Source of the DNA: Nitratireductor alexandrii
GTDB lineage: Bacteria > Pseudomonadota > Alphaproteobacteria > Rhizobiales > Rhizobiaceae
NCBI RefSeq assembly: GCF_004000215.1
Contig: NZ_RBVY01000001.1
Span: 248,001-312,000 of the forward strand
Direction of reading: 5' to 3'
DNA: 64,000 bases
Shown: positions 17,179-26,304 of the stretch, piece by piece
How positions within the stretch are numbered: the stretch's first letter is position 1
Layout: each line of letters starts with the position of its first letter
Position numbers and translations under genes: made by a program
The notes under the pieces: generated by a model
What the model was told of the DNA's origin: nothing
Database searches by the model: none
The model's input: only the letters and a program-made list of their open reading frames with translations

Positions 17179-18147
17179 ATGAAAAAACTGGTTGTCGGCG
17201 CCTTGTCCGGCGTGGCGCTCGCTGGGTTGAGCGGCCATGCAATGGCCCAGGATCAGCAGTTCATTTCGATCGGTACCGGCGGCGTGACCGGCGTCTACTA
17301 TCCGACCGGTGGCGCGATCTGCCGTTTGGTCAACAAGAACCGCAAGGAACACGGCATTCGCTGCTCGGTCGAATCCACCGGCGGCTCCGTCTACAACATC
17401 AACACGGTGCGTGCCGGCGAGCTCGAGTTCGGCGTTGCGCAGTCGGACTGGCAGTATCACGCCTATCACGGCACCTCGAAATTCGAGGAGCAGGGTGCGT
17501 TCGAAAAAGAGCGCGCGGTGTTTTCCGTGCATGCCGAGCCGTTCACGCTCGTCGTGCGCAAGGACACGGGCATTGACGGTTTCGAATCCCTCAAGGGCAA
17601 GAAGGTCAATGTCGGCAATCCCGGTTCCGGCCAACGGGCAACGACCGAGATCGTCATGGAAGCCTTCGGCATGACCATGGACGATTTCTCGCTCGCAGCC
17701 GAGCTCAAGGGCTCGGAAATGGCGCAGGCGCTGTGCGACGGCAAGATCGATGCCATGATCTACACGATCGGCCACCCCGCCGCCGCAATCACCGAGGCGG
17801 CCACGACCTGTGACGTGGAACTGGTGTCGGTCGAGGGCGATCCGATCAAGAAACTGGTCGAAGACAACCCGTATTATCGCATCGCGACCATTCCGGCCGG
17901 CACCTACAAGGGCACCGACAAGGATGTGACGACTTTTGGCGTCGGCGCGACCTTCATTACCTCGGCCGACGTCTCCGAGGAGGTCGTCTACACCGTGGTG
18001 AAGGCGGTCTTTGACAATTTCGACGATTTCAAGAAGCTGCACCCGGCCTTTTCCAATCTCAAGGAAGCGGAGATGATCAAGGACGGCCTGTCCGCGCCGC
18101 TGCATCCGGGCGCTGAGAAATACTACAAGGAACGCGGTTGGATGTAA
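17179..18147 (+). CDS. TAXI-family TRAP transporter solute-binding protein
   Basis: The 322-aa protein has a signal peptide ([23 protein letters not shown]) and the TAXI signature region [19 protein letters not shown] (about residues 29-47), followed by [25 protein letters not shown] proteins serve TRAP importers with fused membrane subunits and are linked to glutamate or other acids in a few cases. A ribosome site GGGAGG precedes the ATG. A strong terminator-like hairpin follows at 18159, before the permease gene. Confidence 0.95.
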   Translation: MKKLVVGALSGVALAGLSGHAMAQDQQFISIGTGGVTGVYYPTGGAICRLVNKNRKEHGIRCSVESTGGSVYNINTVRAGELEFGVAQSDWQYHAYHGTSKFEEQGAFEKERAVFSVHAEPFTLVVRKDTGIDGFESLKGKKVNVGNPGSGQRATTEIVMEAFGMTMDDFSLAAELKGSEMAQALCDGKIDAMIYTIGHPAAAITEAATTCDVELVSVEGDPIKKLVEDNPYYRIATIPAGTYKGTDKDVTTFGVGATFITSADVSEEVVYTVVKAVFDNFDDFKKLHPAFSNLKEAEMIKDGLSAPLHPGAEKYYKERGWM

Positions 18148-18158
18148 CACCGCGCTGC

Positions 18159-18189
18159 GGCCCGGGCGGAAAACCGCCCGGGCCTTTTT
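18159..18189 (+). terminator. Intrinsic terminator/attenuator between TAXI binding protein and permease
   Basis: A perfect 11-bp stem (GGCCCGGGCGG, 18159-18169, with CCGCCCGGGCC, 18174-18184), loop AAAA and TTTTT at 18185-18189 form a textbook rho-independent terminator. It lies inside the operon, so partial readthrough would give more binding protein than permease. Confidence 0.88.
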
Positions 18190-18231
18190 GCATCGGCGGA
18201 GGGGCCGTTGCCGGGAGGGGAGAACAACGCG

Positions 18232-20859
18232 ATGGCGGATAATCCAGCCACGAACAAAACCGGCGTCGATGTCGACATGATGGTGGCGGAGGTGGAGAGC
18301 GGCGCGCGCAACGCAACCGGTCTCGCCGGCAGGATCATCATCGCGATCGCCTTCGTCTGGGCCCTGTTCCAGATCTACATCGCCTCCAACATCCCCTTCA
18401 CGTTGACCAGCCTGACCGGCGTCAACGTCGTCTTCAACAATCAGGAGGCGCGCCAGATCCACCTCGCTTTCGCGCTGGTGCTGGCCATGCTCGCCTATCC
18501 GCTGTTCAAATCGAGCGCGCGCGATCGCGTCCCGGTCTACGATTGGGCGCTGGCGATCCTGGGGGCGGCGTCCTGCCTCTACCTTTTGTGGTTCAAGGAA
18601 GATATCGCCGGCCGCGCCGGCCTGCCGACCACGGCCGATCTGGTGTTCTCCTCGATCGGCATGCTCGCGCTCGGCATCGCCGTTTATCGTGCGCTCGGCC
18701 TGCCGCTGGTCATCGTGGCGAGCGTGTTCGTCTTCTACGTCTTTTTCGGCCATCTGTCGTGGATGCCCGACGCGATCCAGTGGAAGGGAGCCTCGTTCGG
18801 CAAGGCGATGTGGCACTACTGGATGCAGACCGAGGGCGTGTTCGGCGTCGCGCTCGGCGTCTCGGCCTCGATGATCTTCCTGTTCGTGCTGTTCGGCTCG
18901 CTGCTGGAAAAGGCCGGCGCCGGCAATTTCTTCATCAAGCTCGCCTTCGCCCTTCTCGGCCATTTGCGCGGCGGGCCGGCCAAGGCCGCCGTCGTGGCCT
19001 CGGCGCTGTCGGGGCTCTATTCCGGCTCCTCGATCGCCAATGTCGTCACCACCGGCACGTTCACCATTCCGCTGATGAAACGCACCGGATTCAAACCGGA
19101 AAAGGCCGGCGCGGTCGAGGTCGCCTCCTCCACCAACGGCCAGCTTACGCCGCCCGTCATGGGCGCGGCCGCGTTCCTGATTTCCGAATTCACCGGCGTT
19201 GCCTATCCCGAACTGATCAAGCACGCCTTCCTGCCGGCGATCATCTCCTATATCGCACTCGTCTACATCGTTCACCTGGAGGCGCTGAAGCTCGGCTTGA
19301 AGGGGCTGGAGCGCCCGCCGGTGATCGGCACGCTGGCCCAGCGTCTGGCCGGAGTTCTGTTCGGCTTTATCGCCATGGCCGTCCTGGCCGGCTTGGTCTA
19401 TTACGGGCTCGGCTGGATCAAGGTCGTCTTTCCGGGCATGACCTTTTGGACCGCCGCGCTGATCTTCCTGGCGGCTTATGTCATCCTCGTGGAGCGCGCC
19501 GCGCGCCATCCCGATCTGGCCCAGGACGACCCCAACGCGCCGATGGACGTGTTGCCGCGCCCGCGCGATGTCGCCATCACCGGTCTCTATTTCATCCTGC
19601 CGATCGTCATCCTGATCTGGTGCATCCTGATCGAGCGTCTTTCGCCGACCCTGTCGGCCTATTGGGCGACGGTGTCGATGATCGTCATCGTGCTGACCCA
19701 GAAGCCGTTGAAGCGCATGTTCCGCGGCGAGGGCGGTTTCGGCCAGGGCTTTCGCGACGGCTGGGCGGATTTCTTCAACGGCATGATCGCCGGCTCACGC
19801 AACATGATCGGGATCGGGGTGGCCACCGGCGCGGCCGGGGTGATCGTCGGCACCGTGTCCTTGACCGGCGCACACCAGGTCGTCGGCGAGTTCGTCGAGT
19901 TCCTGTCGGGCGGCAATCTGATGGCCATGCTGCTACTGGTTGCGGTGATGAGCCTGATCCTCGGCATGGGCCTGCCGACCACGGCCAACTATATCGTCGT
20001 GTCGTCGCTGATGGCGCCGGTCATCGTCTCGGTCGGGGCGTCGACCGGGCTGATCGTGCCGCTGGTCGCGGTGCATCTGTTCGTGTTCTATTTCGGTATC
20101 CTGGCCGACGACACGCCGCCGGTGGGGCTTGCCGCCTTTGCGGCGGCGGCGATATCCGGCGGCGACCCGATCCGCACCGGCGTGCAGGGTTTCACCTACG
20201 ACATCCGCACCGCGCTGCTGCCGTTCCTGTTCATCTTCAACACCGAACTGCTGTTGATCGACGTAACGGTCTACAAGGCGGTCTTCATCTTCATCGTCGC
20301 GGTGGTGGCGATGATGCTGTTCGCGGCCGCGACCCAGGGGTATTTCCTCACCAGAAGTCGGCTCTGGGAGACGGTGGCGCTGATCCTCGTCGCCTTCACC
20401 CTGTTCAGGCCAGGCTTCTGGCTCGACTATGTCCAGCCCCCCTATGAGGACCGCCCGGGGGCGGAGGTGGTGGCGATCGCCGCCGCACAGCCCGACGAGG
20501 CCAATTTGAGGCTGGTGATCACCGGCCCCGATTTCGACGACCCCGACAAGATCAGCGAGCGGACGATCCTGGCGGCACTCGGACCGACGGGCGACGGGTT
20601 GCAGAGGCTCGAGCAGGCCGGCCTGCCGGTGCGCGAGGAGGACGGCAAGGCGGTCCTCGATGAGCCCTTCGCCGGCACGCCCTTCTTCACCGATTTCACC
20701 GACACGTTCGATTTTTACGGCGACGTGCCGGTGGAGATCGCCACGGTGCAGCTTGCGGCCGAACGGATGCCCAAGGAGGTTTTTTACATTCCCGCCCTGT
20801 TGCTGCTCGTGCTGATCGTGCTGTCGCAACGCCGCCGGCAGACCGTTCCGGCTTTTTGA
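18232..20859 (+). CDS. TAXI-type TRAP transporter fused permease (DctQ-DctM) with C-terminal DUF3394-like tail
   Basis: The 875-aa protein has an N-terminal four-helix DctQ-like part (to about residue 180), a DctM-like region with motifs ALSGLYSGSSIANVVTTG, GLPTTANYIVVSSLMAPV and DDTPPVGLAAFAAAAISGG, and a C-terminal domain of about 165 residues that begins at YFLTRSRLWETVALILVAF and ends in a hydrophobic segment; this tail resembles DUF3394 of TRAP fusion permeases. The ATG at 18232 has ribosome site GGGAGGGG; a TTG at 18208 in frame is less likely. It works with the TAXI protein upstream. Confidence 0.93.
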   Translation: MADNPATNKTGVDVDMMVAEVESGARNATGLAGRIIIAIAFVWALFQIYIASNIPFTLTSLTGVNVVFNNQEARQIHLAFALVLAMLAYPLFKSSARDRVPVYDWALAILGAASCLYLLWFKEDIAGRAGLPTTADLVFSSIGMLALGIAVYRALGLPLVIVASVFVFYVFFGHLSWMPDAIQWKGASFGKAMWHYWMQTEGVFGVALGVSASMIFLFVLFGSLLEKAGAGNFFIKLAFALLGHLRGGPAKAAVVASALSGLYSGSSIANVVTTGTFTIPLMKRTGFKPEKAGAVEVASSTNGQLTPPVMGAAAFLISEFTGVAYPELIKHAFLPAIISYIALVYIVHLEALKLGLKGLERPPVIGTLAQRLAGVLFGFIAMAVLAGLVYYGLGWIKVVFPGMTFWTAALIFLAAYVILVERAARHPDLAQDDPNAPMDVLPRPRDVAITGLYFILPIVILIWCILIERLSPTLSAYWATVSMIVIVLTQKPLKRMFRGEGGFGQGFRDGWADFFNGMIAGSRNMIGIGVATGAAGVIVGTVSLTGAHQVVGEFVEFLSGGNLMAMLLLVAVMSLILGMGLPTTANYIVVSSLMAPVIVSVGASTGLIVPLVAVHLFVFYFGILADDTPPVGLAAFAAAAISGGDPIRTGVQGFTYDIRTALLPFLFIFNTELLLIDVTVYKAVFIFIVAVVAMMLFAAATQGYFLTRSRLWETVALILVAFTLFRPGFWLDYVQPPYEDRPGAEVVAIAAAQPDEANLRLVITGPDFDDPDKISERTILAALGPTGDGLQRLEQAGLPVREEDGKAVLDEPFAGTPFFTDFTDTFDFYGDVPVEIATVQLAAERMPKEVFYIPALLLLVLIVLSQRRRQTVPAF

Positions 20860-20870
20860 GGAGCCCGCTA

Positions 20871-21305
20871 ATGTTCGAGCGCATTCTTGTCCCGGTCGAC
20901 CTGGGCGAACCCGCGATCGCTGCCCGCAGCCTGGTCGTTGCCGAGGAGCTCGCCGTCAAGCACGGTGCCCGGCTCGATGTCCTCACCGTGGTGCCGACCT
21001 ATTCGATGTCGATCGTCGGCGCCGCCTTCCCGAAGGATTTCGAGGAGACCACGCTGGAGGCGGCCCGCTCGGCCTTGAAGACGATGCTCGATGCCCGCCC
21101 CGCCACCGAGGTGACGATCAAGGGACATGTCGCCCACGGCACGATCTACGACGAGATCATGAAGGCGGCCGACGCGCTCGGCGCCGACCTGATCGTCATG
21201 GCCTCGCACCGCCCGGCGCTGAAGGATTACCTGCTCGGGCCCAACGCTGCGCGCGTGGTGCGCCACGCGCGCCAGTCGGTGTTCGTCCTGCGCGACGCGG
21301 CGTAG
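20871..21305 (+). CDS. Universal stress protein UspA family, TRAP-associated
   Basis: The 144-aa protein starts MFERILVPVDLGEPAIAARSL and ends with the UspA nucleotide-binding pattern (LIVMASHRPALKDYLLGPNAARVVRHARQSVFVLR, G-2x-G-9x-G-like). It begins 11 bases after the permease stop, so it belongs to the TAXI-TRAP operon. TeaD of the Halomonas ectoine TRAP system is a precedent for an ATP-binding UspA protein that tunes TRAP uptake; the same role here is inference. Confidence 0.9.
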   Translation: MFERILVPVDLGEPAIAARSLVVAEELAVKHGARLDVLTVVPTYSMSIVGAAFPKDFEETTLEAARSALKTMLDARPATEVTIKGHVAHGTIYDEIMKAADALGADLIVMASHRPALKDYLLGPNAARVVRHARQSVFVLRDAA

Positions 21306-21329
21306 CGGAGGGCGTGGAGGGCTGGCTGG

Positions 21330-22565
21330 TCAGGGGCGCTTTGCCTGCGTGCGGCGCCCAAACGTCATCCACAGAGTGGCGACCATCAGCAGCGTGGCGA
21401 GCATGAAGGTCAGTTGCATGCCGCTGGCGATCGCCGCACGGGATGCGCTGGCCAGGTTGGCCGTGCCGACGCCGAAGGCGAAGACCGCGCCCATGGCGGA
21501 TGCGCCGACGACCAGGCCGATATTGCGCGACAGGCTCAGCAATCCGGAGATGCCGCCCCGGCGGTCTTTGGGCGCATCCGCCAGGACGGCGGTGTTGTTG
21601 GCGGCCTGGAAGAGCTGGTAGCCCGGTGTCAGAACGACCATCGCCAGGACATAGCCGGTTACGCCCAACGTTTCCGGCAGAACCGACAACAGAAATGCGC
21701 CGGCCGCAAGCATTGTCAGCCCGATCGCCAATATCCCTCGCGCTCCCCACGCGTCGACCGCGCGCCCGGAGGGGACGCCACTGAACATCGAGATGGCCGG
21801 ACCGGCCGACATGACCAGACCGACCATCGCTTCTTTCAGACCGAGCCCCAGACCGAGATAAAACGGGCCGACCACGAGTGTCGACATCATCACGGCGGCC
21901 ACCAGGCAATTGGCCAAAAGACTGGGGACCAGGCTCCCGGTTATCATGGTCCGCAAGTTGGCTGTTTGCGTACGATCCTCGCCGGCATCCATGGGCAGTG
22001 AAATGAAGGCGAGGATCAGCGCCAATGCCGCGAGCGGAATTAGGACCAGAAAAATCCCACGCCAGTCGGTTGCCGCGATGATCATGCCCCCGAGCGATGG
22101 ACCGATGGCTGTGCCGAGTGCCGAAACCGTGCCGAGCAGGCCCATGGCCTGGCCGATGCGCGTTTCGTTCGCCGTTTCGCGCATCAGCGCCAGGGTCAGG
22201 GTCATCAGAAAGGCCGCGCCGATGCCCTGAAGCGCTCTCGCTGCGATCAGCACCCACAGGGTTGGCGCGATGCCGCAAAGCAGCGATGCCAGCAGAAAAA
22301 GACCGAGGCCGAAAAGGTGCATGCGCCTCAATCCGTAGATGTCGCCAAGGCGTCCGGCCACGATCACCGAGACCGTCAGCGCCGCGAGATAAGAAATGAC
22401 GACCCATTGGACGTGATGAAACGGCGCCGAAAACGCCCCGACCAGAACCGGCAACGCGATATTGGCGATGCTGGTACCCAGTGAGCCCAGCAGCATCGAC
22501 AATGCCAGCGCTGCCATAACGCCCCAATTTGCACCGTCTAAAACAGATTGTCTGGTTTGCTCCAT
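21330..22565 (-). CDS. MFS transporter, probable 14- or 12-TM drug efflux pump
   Basis: The 411-aa protein has about 12 membrane segments and the DHA2/DHA1 motifs: VLVGAFSAPFHHVQWVVISYLAALTVSVIVAGRLGDIYGLRR (motif A, GRLGDIYGLRR) and ARALQGIGAAFLMTLTLALM (motif B with Arg and Gln). GTVSALGTAIGPSLGGMI resembles antiporter motif C. It likely exports small toxic compounds by proton antiport. Its promoter has MerR-type spacing and faces the divergent MerR gene. Confidence 0.9.
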   Translation of the reverse strand: MEQTRQSVLDGANWGVMAALALSMLLGSLGTSIANIALPVLVGAFSAPFHHVQWVVISYLAALTVSVIVAGRLGDIYGLRRMHLFGLGLFLLASLLCGIAPTLWVLIAARALQGIGAAFLMTLTLALMRETANETRIGQAMGLLGTVSALGTAIGPSLGGMIIAATDWRGIFLVLIPLAALALILAFISLPMDAGEDRTQTANLRTMITGSLVPSLLANCLVAAVMMSTLVVGPFYLGLGLGLKEAMVGLVMSAGPAISMFSGVPSGRAVDAWGARGILAIGLTMLAAGAFLLSVLPETLGVTGYVLAMVVLTPGYQLFQAANNTAVLADAPKDRRGGISGLLSLSRNIGLVVGASAMGAVFAFGVGTANLASASRAAIASGMQLTFMLATLLMVATLWMTFGRRTQAKRP

Positions 22566-22603
22566 GGCTTTGCTGCCCCTTGTCTCGAATGTGATGAAAG
22601 GGC

Positions 22604-22634
22604 ATTCTACGAATTCAAGTTGACTTGAGGTCAA
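22604..22634 (-). promoter_or_regulatory. MerR-type promoter of the MFS gene: -35 and -10 with 19-bp spacer over a dyad
   Basis: On the minus strand TTGACC (22629-22634) and TAGAAT (22604-22609) are separated by 19 bases, longer than the usual 17, as in promoters activated by MerR-family proteins. The spacer holds the dyad TCAAGT-TG-ACTTGA (22615-22628), which resembles the SoxR-box style CTCAAGTNNACTTGAG. The -35 element almost touches the MerR start codon at 22637, so the regulator can also control itself. Confidence 0.75.
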
Positions 22635-22636
22635 GC

Positions 22637-23074
22637 ATGGAATTTCTCGATATCGGAGACGTTTGCGACAGGACCGGGATACGGCCGTCGGCCTTGCGCT
22701 ATTACGAGGAGATCGGGCTGATTTCCTCGGTTTTCCGCCATGGGTTGCGGCGTCAGTTTCCCGCCGACGTGCTATTGCGCCTGAAGCTGATCGCCATGGG
22801 AAAATCGGCGGGATTCTCGCTCGACGAGATTGCCGGCATCCTGGGCAAGGATGGCGCTCCGGAACTGCCGCGCGCGGTTCTGCACCAAAGGGCGGACGAT
22901 CTCGACCGGCAGATTCGCGAACTGGCGGCGTTGCGCGATACGTTGCGCCATGTCGCGGATTGTTCGGCTCCGACCCATATGGAATGCCCGACATTCAGGC
23001 GGCTGGTGGATGTGGCCGGGCGACGGGCGGGTGGGCGCGTCCGCGCGCATGGGCGCAAGAAATCCGTCGGATAA
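22637..23074 (+). CDS. MerR-family regulator
   Basis: The 145-aa protein has the MerR DNA-binding head (FLDIGDVCDRTGIRPSALRYYEEIGLI), a dimerisation helix (about residues 75-110) and a short effector tail with C-SAPTHME-C-P. The two tail cysteines and one in the DNA-binding domain could bind metal or sense redox. The SoxR iron-sulfur motif (C-x2-C-x-C-x5-C) is absent. It should activate the divergent MFS pump. The ATG at 22637 gives the usual MerR N-terminus. Confidence 0.88.
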   Translation: MEFLDIGDVCDRTGIRPSALRYYEEIGLISSVFRHGLRRQFPADVLLRLKLIAMGKSAGFSLDEIAGILGKDGAPELPRAVLHQRADDLDRQIRELAALRDTLRHVADCSAPTHMECPTFRRLVDVAGRRAGGRVRAHGRKKSVG

Positions 23075-23110
23075 CAGCCGGCGCCCTGGCCGGCCTGGCG
23101 AGCCCCGACC

Positions 23111-24442
23111 CTAACCGACTTCCGCGACCGCGGCGTCGATCGCCGCGTCGAGCCGGTCGACGATCCGGTCCAGGTCCTGATCCTCGACGATGAAGGGCGG
23201 CGCGACAAGCACATGATCGCCGCGCGAGCCGTCGATCGTGCCGCCGGCCGGATAGACCAGGAGCCCGCGCGCCATCGCCGCCTGCTTGATGCGGGCATGC
23301 AGTTTCAGCGCCGAATCGAACGGCGCTTTCGTTGTCCGGTCCTCGACGACCTCCAGGCCGATAAACAGTCCGCGCCCACGCAGGTCGCCGACATGCGGAT
23401 GCGTGCCCAGACGCTCCGCCAGCAGGTTCCGCAGCCGTTCGCCCATCGTGCGCACGTTCTCCAGCAGCCCGTCTCGCTCGATCACGCGCTGCACGGCGAG
23501 CGCGGCCGCGCAGGCCATCGGATGGCCGATATAGGTGTGGCCGTGCTGGAACAGGCCCGACCCGGTGGCGAAGGCGTCGAAGATCGCCCGCGACAACAAC
23601 ACCGCTCCGATCGGCTGATAGCCGCCGCCCAGACCCTTGGCGATGGTCATCAGGTCGGGCGCCACGCCGTCCTGCGTGCAGGCGTGCAGCGTACCGGTAC
23701 GGCCCATGCCGCACATCACCTCGTCGAGGATCAAGAGCACGCCGTGGCGGTCGCAGATCTCGCGCACCCGTTTCAGGTAACCGGGCACGGCCGGCACCGC
23801 GCCGGCGGTCGCGCCGACGACCGGCTCGGCGATAAAGGCCATAACCGTCTCCGCGCCGAGTTCTTGTATCTTGTCCTCCAGCGCCTGGGCGGCGCGCAGC
23901 CCGTACTCTTCCTCGCTCTCGTCGTCGCGCTTGTGGCGATAGGCGTAGCACGGCTCGATATGGTGGGTTTCGGCCAGCAGCGGCCGGAATTGGGCCCGGC
24001 GCATTGCGTTGCCGCCGGCCGCCAGCGCGCCGAGCGTGTTGCCGTGATAGCTTTGGCGCCGGGCGATGATGGCGCGCCGCTGAGGCTCGCCCTTTTCGAC
24101 GAAATATTGCCGCGCCATCTTCAGCGCCGCCTCGACCGCCTCGGAGCCTCCGGAGACGAAATAGACATGGCTGATGCCGGCCGGCGCGTTGGCGATCAGC
24201 ATGTCGGCGAGCGCTTCCGCCGGCTCGCTGGTAAAAAAGCCGGTATGGGCATAGGCGAGCCGGTCGGCCTGCTCGTGCAGCGCGCCGACGACGTCGGGAT
24301 GGCCGTGGCCCAGGCAGGAGACGGCAGCGCCGCCCGAGGCGTCGATATAGGCGCGGCCGTCGCGGTCGAACAACTCGACCCCGCGGCCGGCAACGGCGAC
24401 CGGCAGCGTGCCGTGAATCTGGCGATGCAGAATGTGGGTCAT
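23111..24442 (-). CDS. Class III aminotransferase (PLP-dependent)
   Basis: The 443-aa enzyme shows class III features: YFVSGGSEAVEAALKMARQYF, RRQSYHGNTLGALAAGG, LILDEVMCGMGRTG with the PLP-contacting Asp, and the PLP lysine in LMTIAKGLGGGYQPIGAVL. These enzymes move an amino group from an omega-amino acid, diamine or similar to pyruvate or 2-oxoglutarate. It overlaps the RpiR regulator by 4 bases. A BKACE is divergent; since BKACEs act on beta-keto acids, the aminotransferase could make that keto acid from a beta-amino acid. This pairing is inference. Confidence 0.92.
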   Translation of the reverse strand: MTHILHRQIHGTLPVAVAGRGVELFDRDGRAYIDASGGAAVSCLGHGHPDVVGALHEQADRLAYAHTGFFTSEPAEALADMLIANAPAGISHVYFVSGGSEAVEAALKMARQYFVEKGEPQRRAIIARRQSYHGNTLGALAAGGNAMRRAQFRPLLAETHHIEPCYAYRHKRDDESEEEYGLRAAQALEDKIQELGAETVMAFIAEPVVGATAGAVPAVPGYLKRVREICDRHGVLLILDEVMCGMGRTGTLHACTQDGVAPDLMTIAKGLGGGYQPIGAVLLSRAIFDAFATGSGLFQHGHTYIGHPMACAAALAVQRVIERDGLLENVRTMGERLRNLLAERLGTHPHVGDLRGRGLFIGLEVVEDRTTKAPFDSALKLHARIKQAAMARGLLVYPAGGTIDGSRGDHVLVAPPFIVEDQDLDRIVDRLDAAIDAAVAEVG

Positions 24443-25329
24443 GGTCCTGTCCGTGGAGCGGGGGCGAGATGATGCACGCCGAAGGCGGCGAGTTGCTGTT
24501 CGGCCTGGGAGATCGCCGCCAGCGCCTCGGCGCCGCCGCGACCGGCCACCAGCGCGGCGAGTGTTTCGGCGGCCACGAAGGCCGGCGCCATCGAATGGAA
24601 GAAGGACGGGCTCTCCGTCGACACCAGGATCGTGTGCCGGGCGATCGCCGCCAGCGGTGAGACCGGGCTGTCGGTGATCGCCACCACGGGCACGTTCTCG
24701 CCGGCTGCCCAGTGGGCGACGTCGAGGGTCAGGCGCGAATAGGGCGCGACGCTGACAGCAAGCAGCGCGTCCTCGGCCCGGGCCACGCGCACGGCGTCGT
24801 AGCCGCCGAAACCGTCCGTGCCGAGCAGCACCGTCCTGTCGCCGAGAAAGGACATGATATAGGCGAATTGCGCCGCGACGGCGTGGCTCGACCGCAGGCC
24901 CAGGCAATGGATGCGCCGCGCCGTGGCCAGAAGCGCCGCCGCGTCGGCGAGTGCGGCCAGGCTGTCCGGCGCAGCGAGCCGGTCGATCTGGGTCGCGCCG
25001 GCGGCAACGATGTCGCGGGCAAGCGCGGTCTCGCCGCTTTCTTTCTGTCTGGCCGCCTGCCGTCCTGCCTTGCCGGCGAAACCGAGCTCGCCCTGTCTGA
25101 TGGCTGTGGCGTGCAGGGCACGGATTTCCTCGTAACCGTCATAACCGAGCCGTTTGGCAAGCCGGCTCATCGTCCAGGGCCGGACGCCGGCGCGGCGCGC
25201 CTGTTCGCGCATCGAAAGCAACGCCACGTCGTCCGGATTGTCGACGATATAACGCGCCGCGATGGCGAGCTGAGCGGGCAGGTCGGGAAAGCTGTCGATG
25301 ATCCTTTGGGCGAGCGCGTCACGGTCCAT
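24439..25329 (-). CDS. MurR/RpiR-family transcriptional regulator
   Basis: The 296-aa protein has an N-terminal HTH_6 domain (LLSMREQARRAGVRPWTMSRLAKRLGYDGYEEIR, about residues 38-71) and a C-terminal SIS domain (RIHCLGLRSSHAVAAQFAYIM and VVAITDSPVSPLA). RpiR regulators sense phosphosugars or other small metabolites. It is the first gene of a two-gene unit with the aminotransferase. The nested dyads at 25360-25393 lie between its start and the divergent BKACE. Confidence 0.9.
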   Translation of the reverse strand: MDRDALAQRIIDSFPDLPAQLAIAARYIVDNPDDVALLSMREQARRAGVRPWTMSRLAKRLGYDGYEEIRALHATAIRQGELGFAGKAGRQAARQKESGETALARDIVAAGATQIDRLAAPDSLAALADAAALLATARRIHCLGLRSSHAVAAQFAYIMSFLGDRTVLLGTDGFGGYDAVRVARAEDALLAVSVAPYSRLTLDVAHWAAGENVPVVAITDSPVSPLAAIARHTILVSTESPSFFHSMAPAFVAAETLAALVAGRGGAEALAAISQAEQQLAAFGVHHLAPAPRTGP

Positions 25330-25359
25330 CGTCGGACTGTAGACCTCGAATGAGAGATA

Positions 25360-25393
25360 TGCAACAAATGTTGCACAATGTCCATTTGTGCAA
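25360..25393. promoter_or_regulatory. Two overlapping perfect dyads, probable RpiR operator
   Basis: TGCAACA-AA-TGTTGCA (25360-25375) is a perfect palindrome with 7-base arms. TTGCACAA (25371-25378) pairs exactly with TTGTGCAA (25386-25393). The two dyads share TTGCA, and they fill the 77-base gap between divergent rpiR-type and BKACE genes. This is the pattern of an operator that controls both directions. Confidence 0.72.
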
Positions 25394-25406
25394 TAAACGG
25401 TGTTTT

Positions 25407-26264
25407 ATGAGCGGCATCCCGCACGCTTACCAGCCCGATCCGCGGCCGGTCGCGATTGCCGTCGCGCCCAATGGCGGTCGGCGCACCAAGGCCGACCATC
25501 CGGCCCTGCCGTTGACGCCGGCGGAGCTGGCCGAAACGGCTTTCGCCTGCCGCGAGGCCGGTGCGGCGATGATCCATCTGCACGTGCGCGACCGGCAGGG
25601 CGCGCATCTGCTCGACGCCCAGGCCTATCGGGATGCGACCGAGGCGGTGCGCGGTGCGGTCGGCGACGATCTCGTCGTTCAGGTCACCAGCGAAGCGCTC
25701 GGGGCCTACACGCCCGCCCAACAGATGCAGGTGGTGCGCGAGACGCGGCCGGAGGCCGTCTCGCTGGCCCTGCGCGAACTGGCCGGCGAGCCAGCCGACG
25801 AGGCCGAATTCCTGCGTTTTCTGGCTTGGCTCGCCCGCGAACGCATCACCCCGCAGATCATTCTCTACGCGCCCGAGGAGGCGACGCGCCTCGCCGGGCT
25901 GATGCGCCGCGGGCTGGTGCCGTTCGAAACGGTGCCGGTCCTGTTCGTGCTCGGCCGTTACGTGCCGGGCCAGCGCTCGACGCCGCGCGACCTGCTGCCT
26001 TTTCTCGACGGGCCGGCCGACCGCTTTGCGCACTGGATGCTGTGCGCGTTCGGGCCGCGCGAGACGGCCTGCGTGACCGCCGCCGCGCTGATGGGCGGCC
26101 ATGCCCGTGTCGGCTTCGAGAACAATCTGCAACTGCCCGATGGCACGGTCGCCGCGGACAATGCCGCAATCGTGCGCGCGACCGCGCGGGCTTTGGAAGC
26201 CTGCGGCGTGCCGCTCGCCTCCGCCGGCCAGTTGCGCGATCTCTGGGCCGCCCTCCAGGCCTGA
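25407..26264 (+). CDS. Beta-keto acid cleavage enzyme (BKACE), second paralogue
   Basis: The 285-aa protein has VAIAVAPNGGRRTKADHPALPLTP, the zinc motif MIHLHVRDRQGAHLLD and the late segment GGHARVGFENNLQLPDG, all BKACE hallmarks. It is shorter than the copy at 11503 and differs throughout, so it is not a recent duplicate. The ATG at 25407 follows the operator; earlier in-frame starts fall within the dyads. A role after the aminotransferase in beta-amino-acid-like catabolism is a guess from context. Confidence 0.9.
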   Translation: MSGIPHAYQPDPRPVAIAVAPNGGRRTKADHPALPLTPAELAETAFACREAGAAMIHLHVRDRQGAHLLDAQAYRDATEAVRGAVGDDLVVQVTSEALGAYTPAQQMQVVRETRPEAVSLALRELAGEPADEAEFLRFLAWLARERITPQIILYAPEEATRLAGLMRRGLVPFETVPVLFVLGRYVPGQRSTPRDLLPFLDGPADRFAHWMLCAFGPRETACVTAAALMGGHARVGFENNLQLPDGTVAADNAAIVRATARALEACGVPLASAGQLRDLWAALQA

Positions 26265-26304
26265 AAACCGTGCCGCCGTGGCGTCAACCCATTTCGGAAC
26301 GGAC

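Noticed and set aside
17029-19509. 826-codon open frame on the minus strand
   Set aside because: It is antisense to the TAXI binding-protein and permease genes, low in hydrophobic order and rich in Arg, Gln, His and Asp. Such long antisense frames are usual in GC-rich DNA and it shows no family motif.
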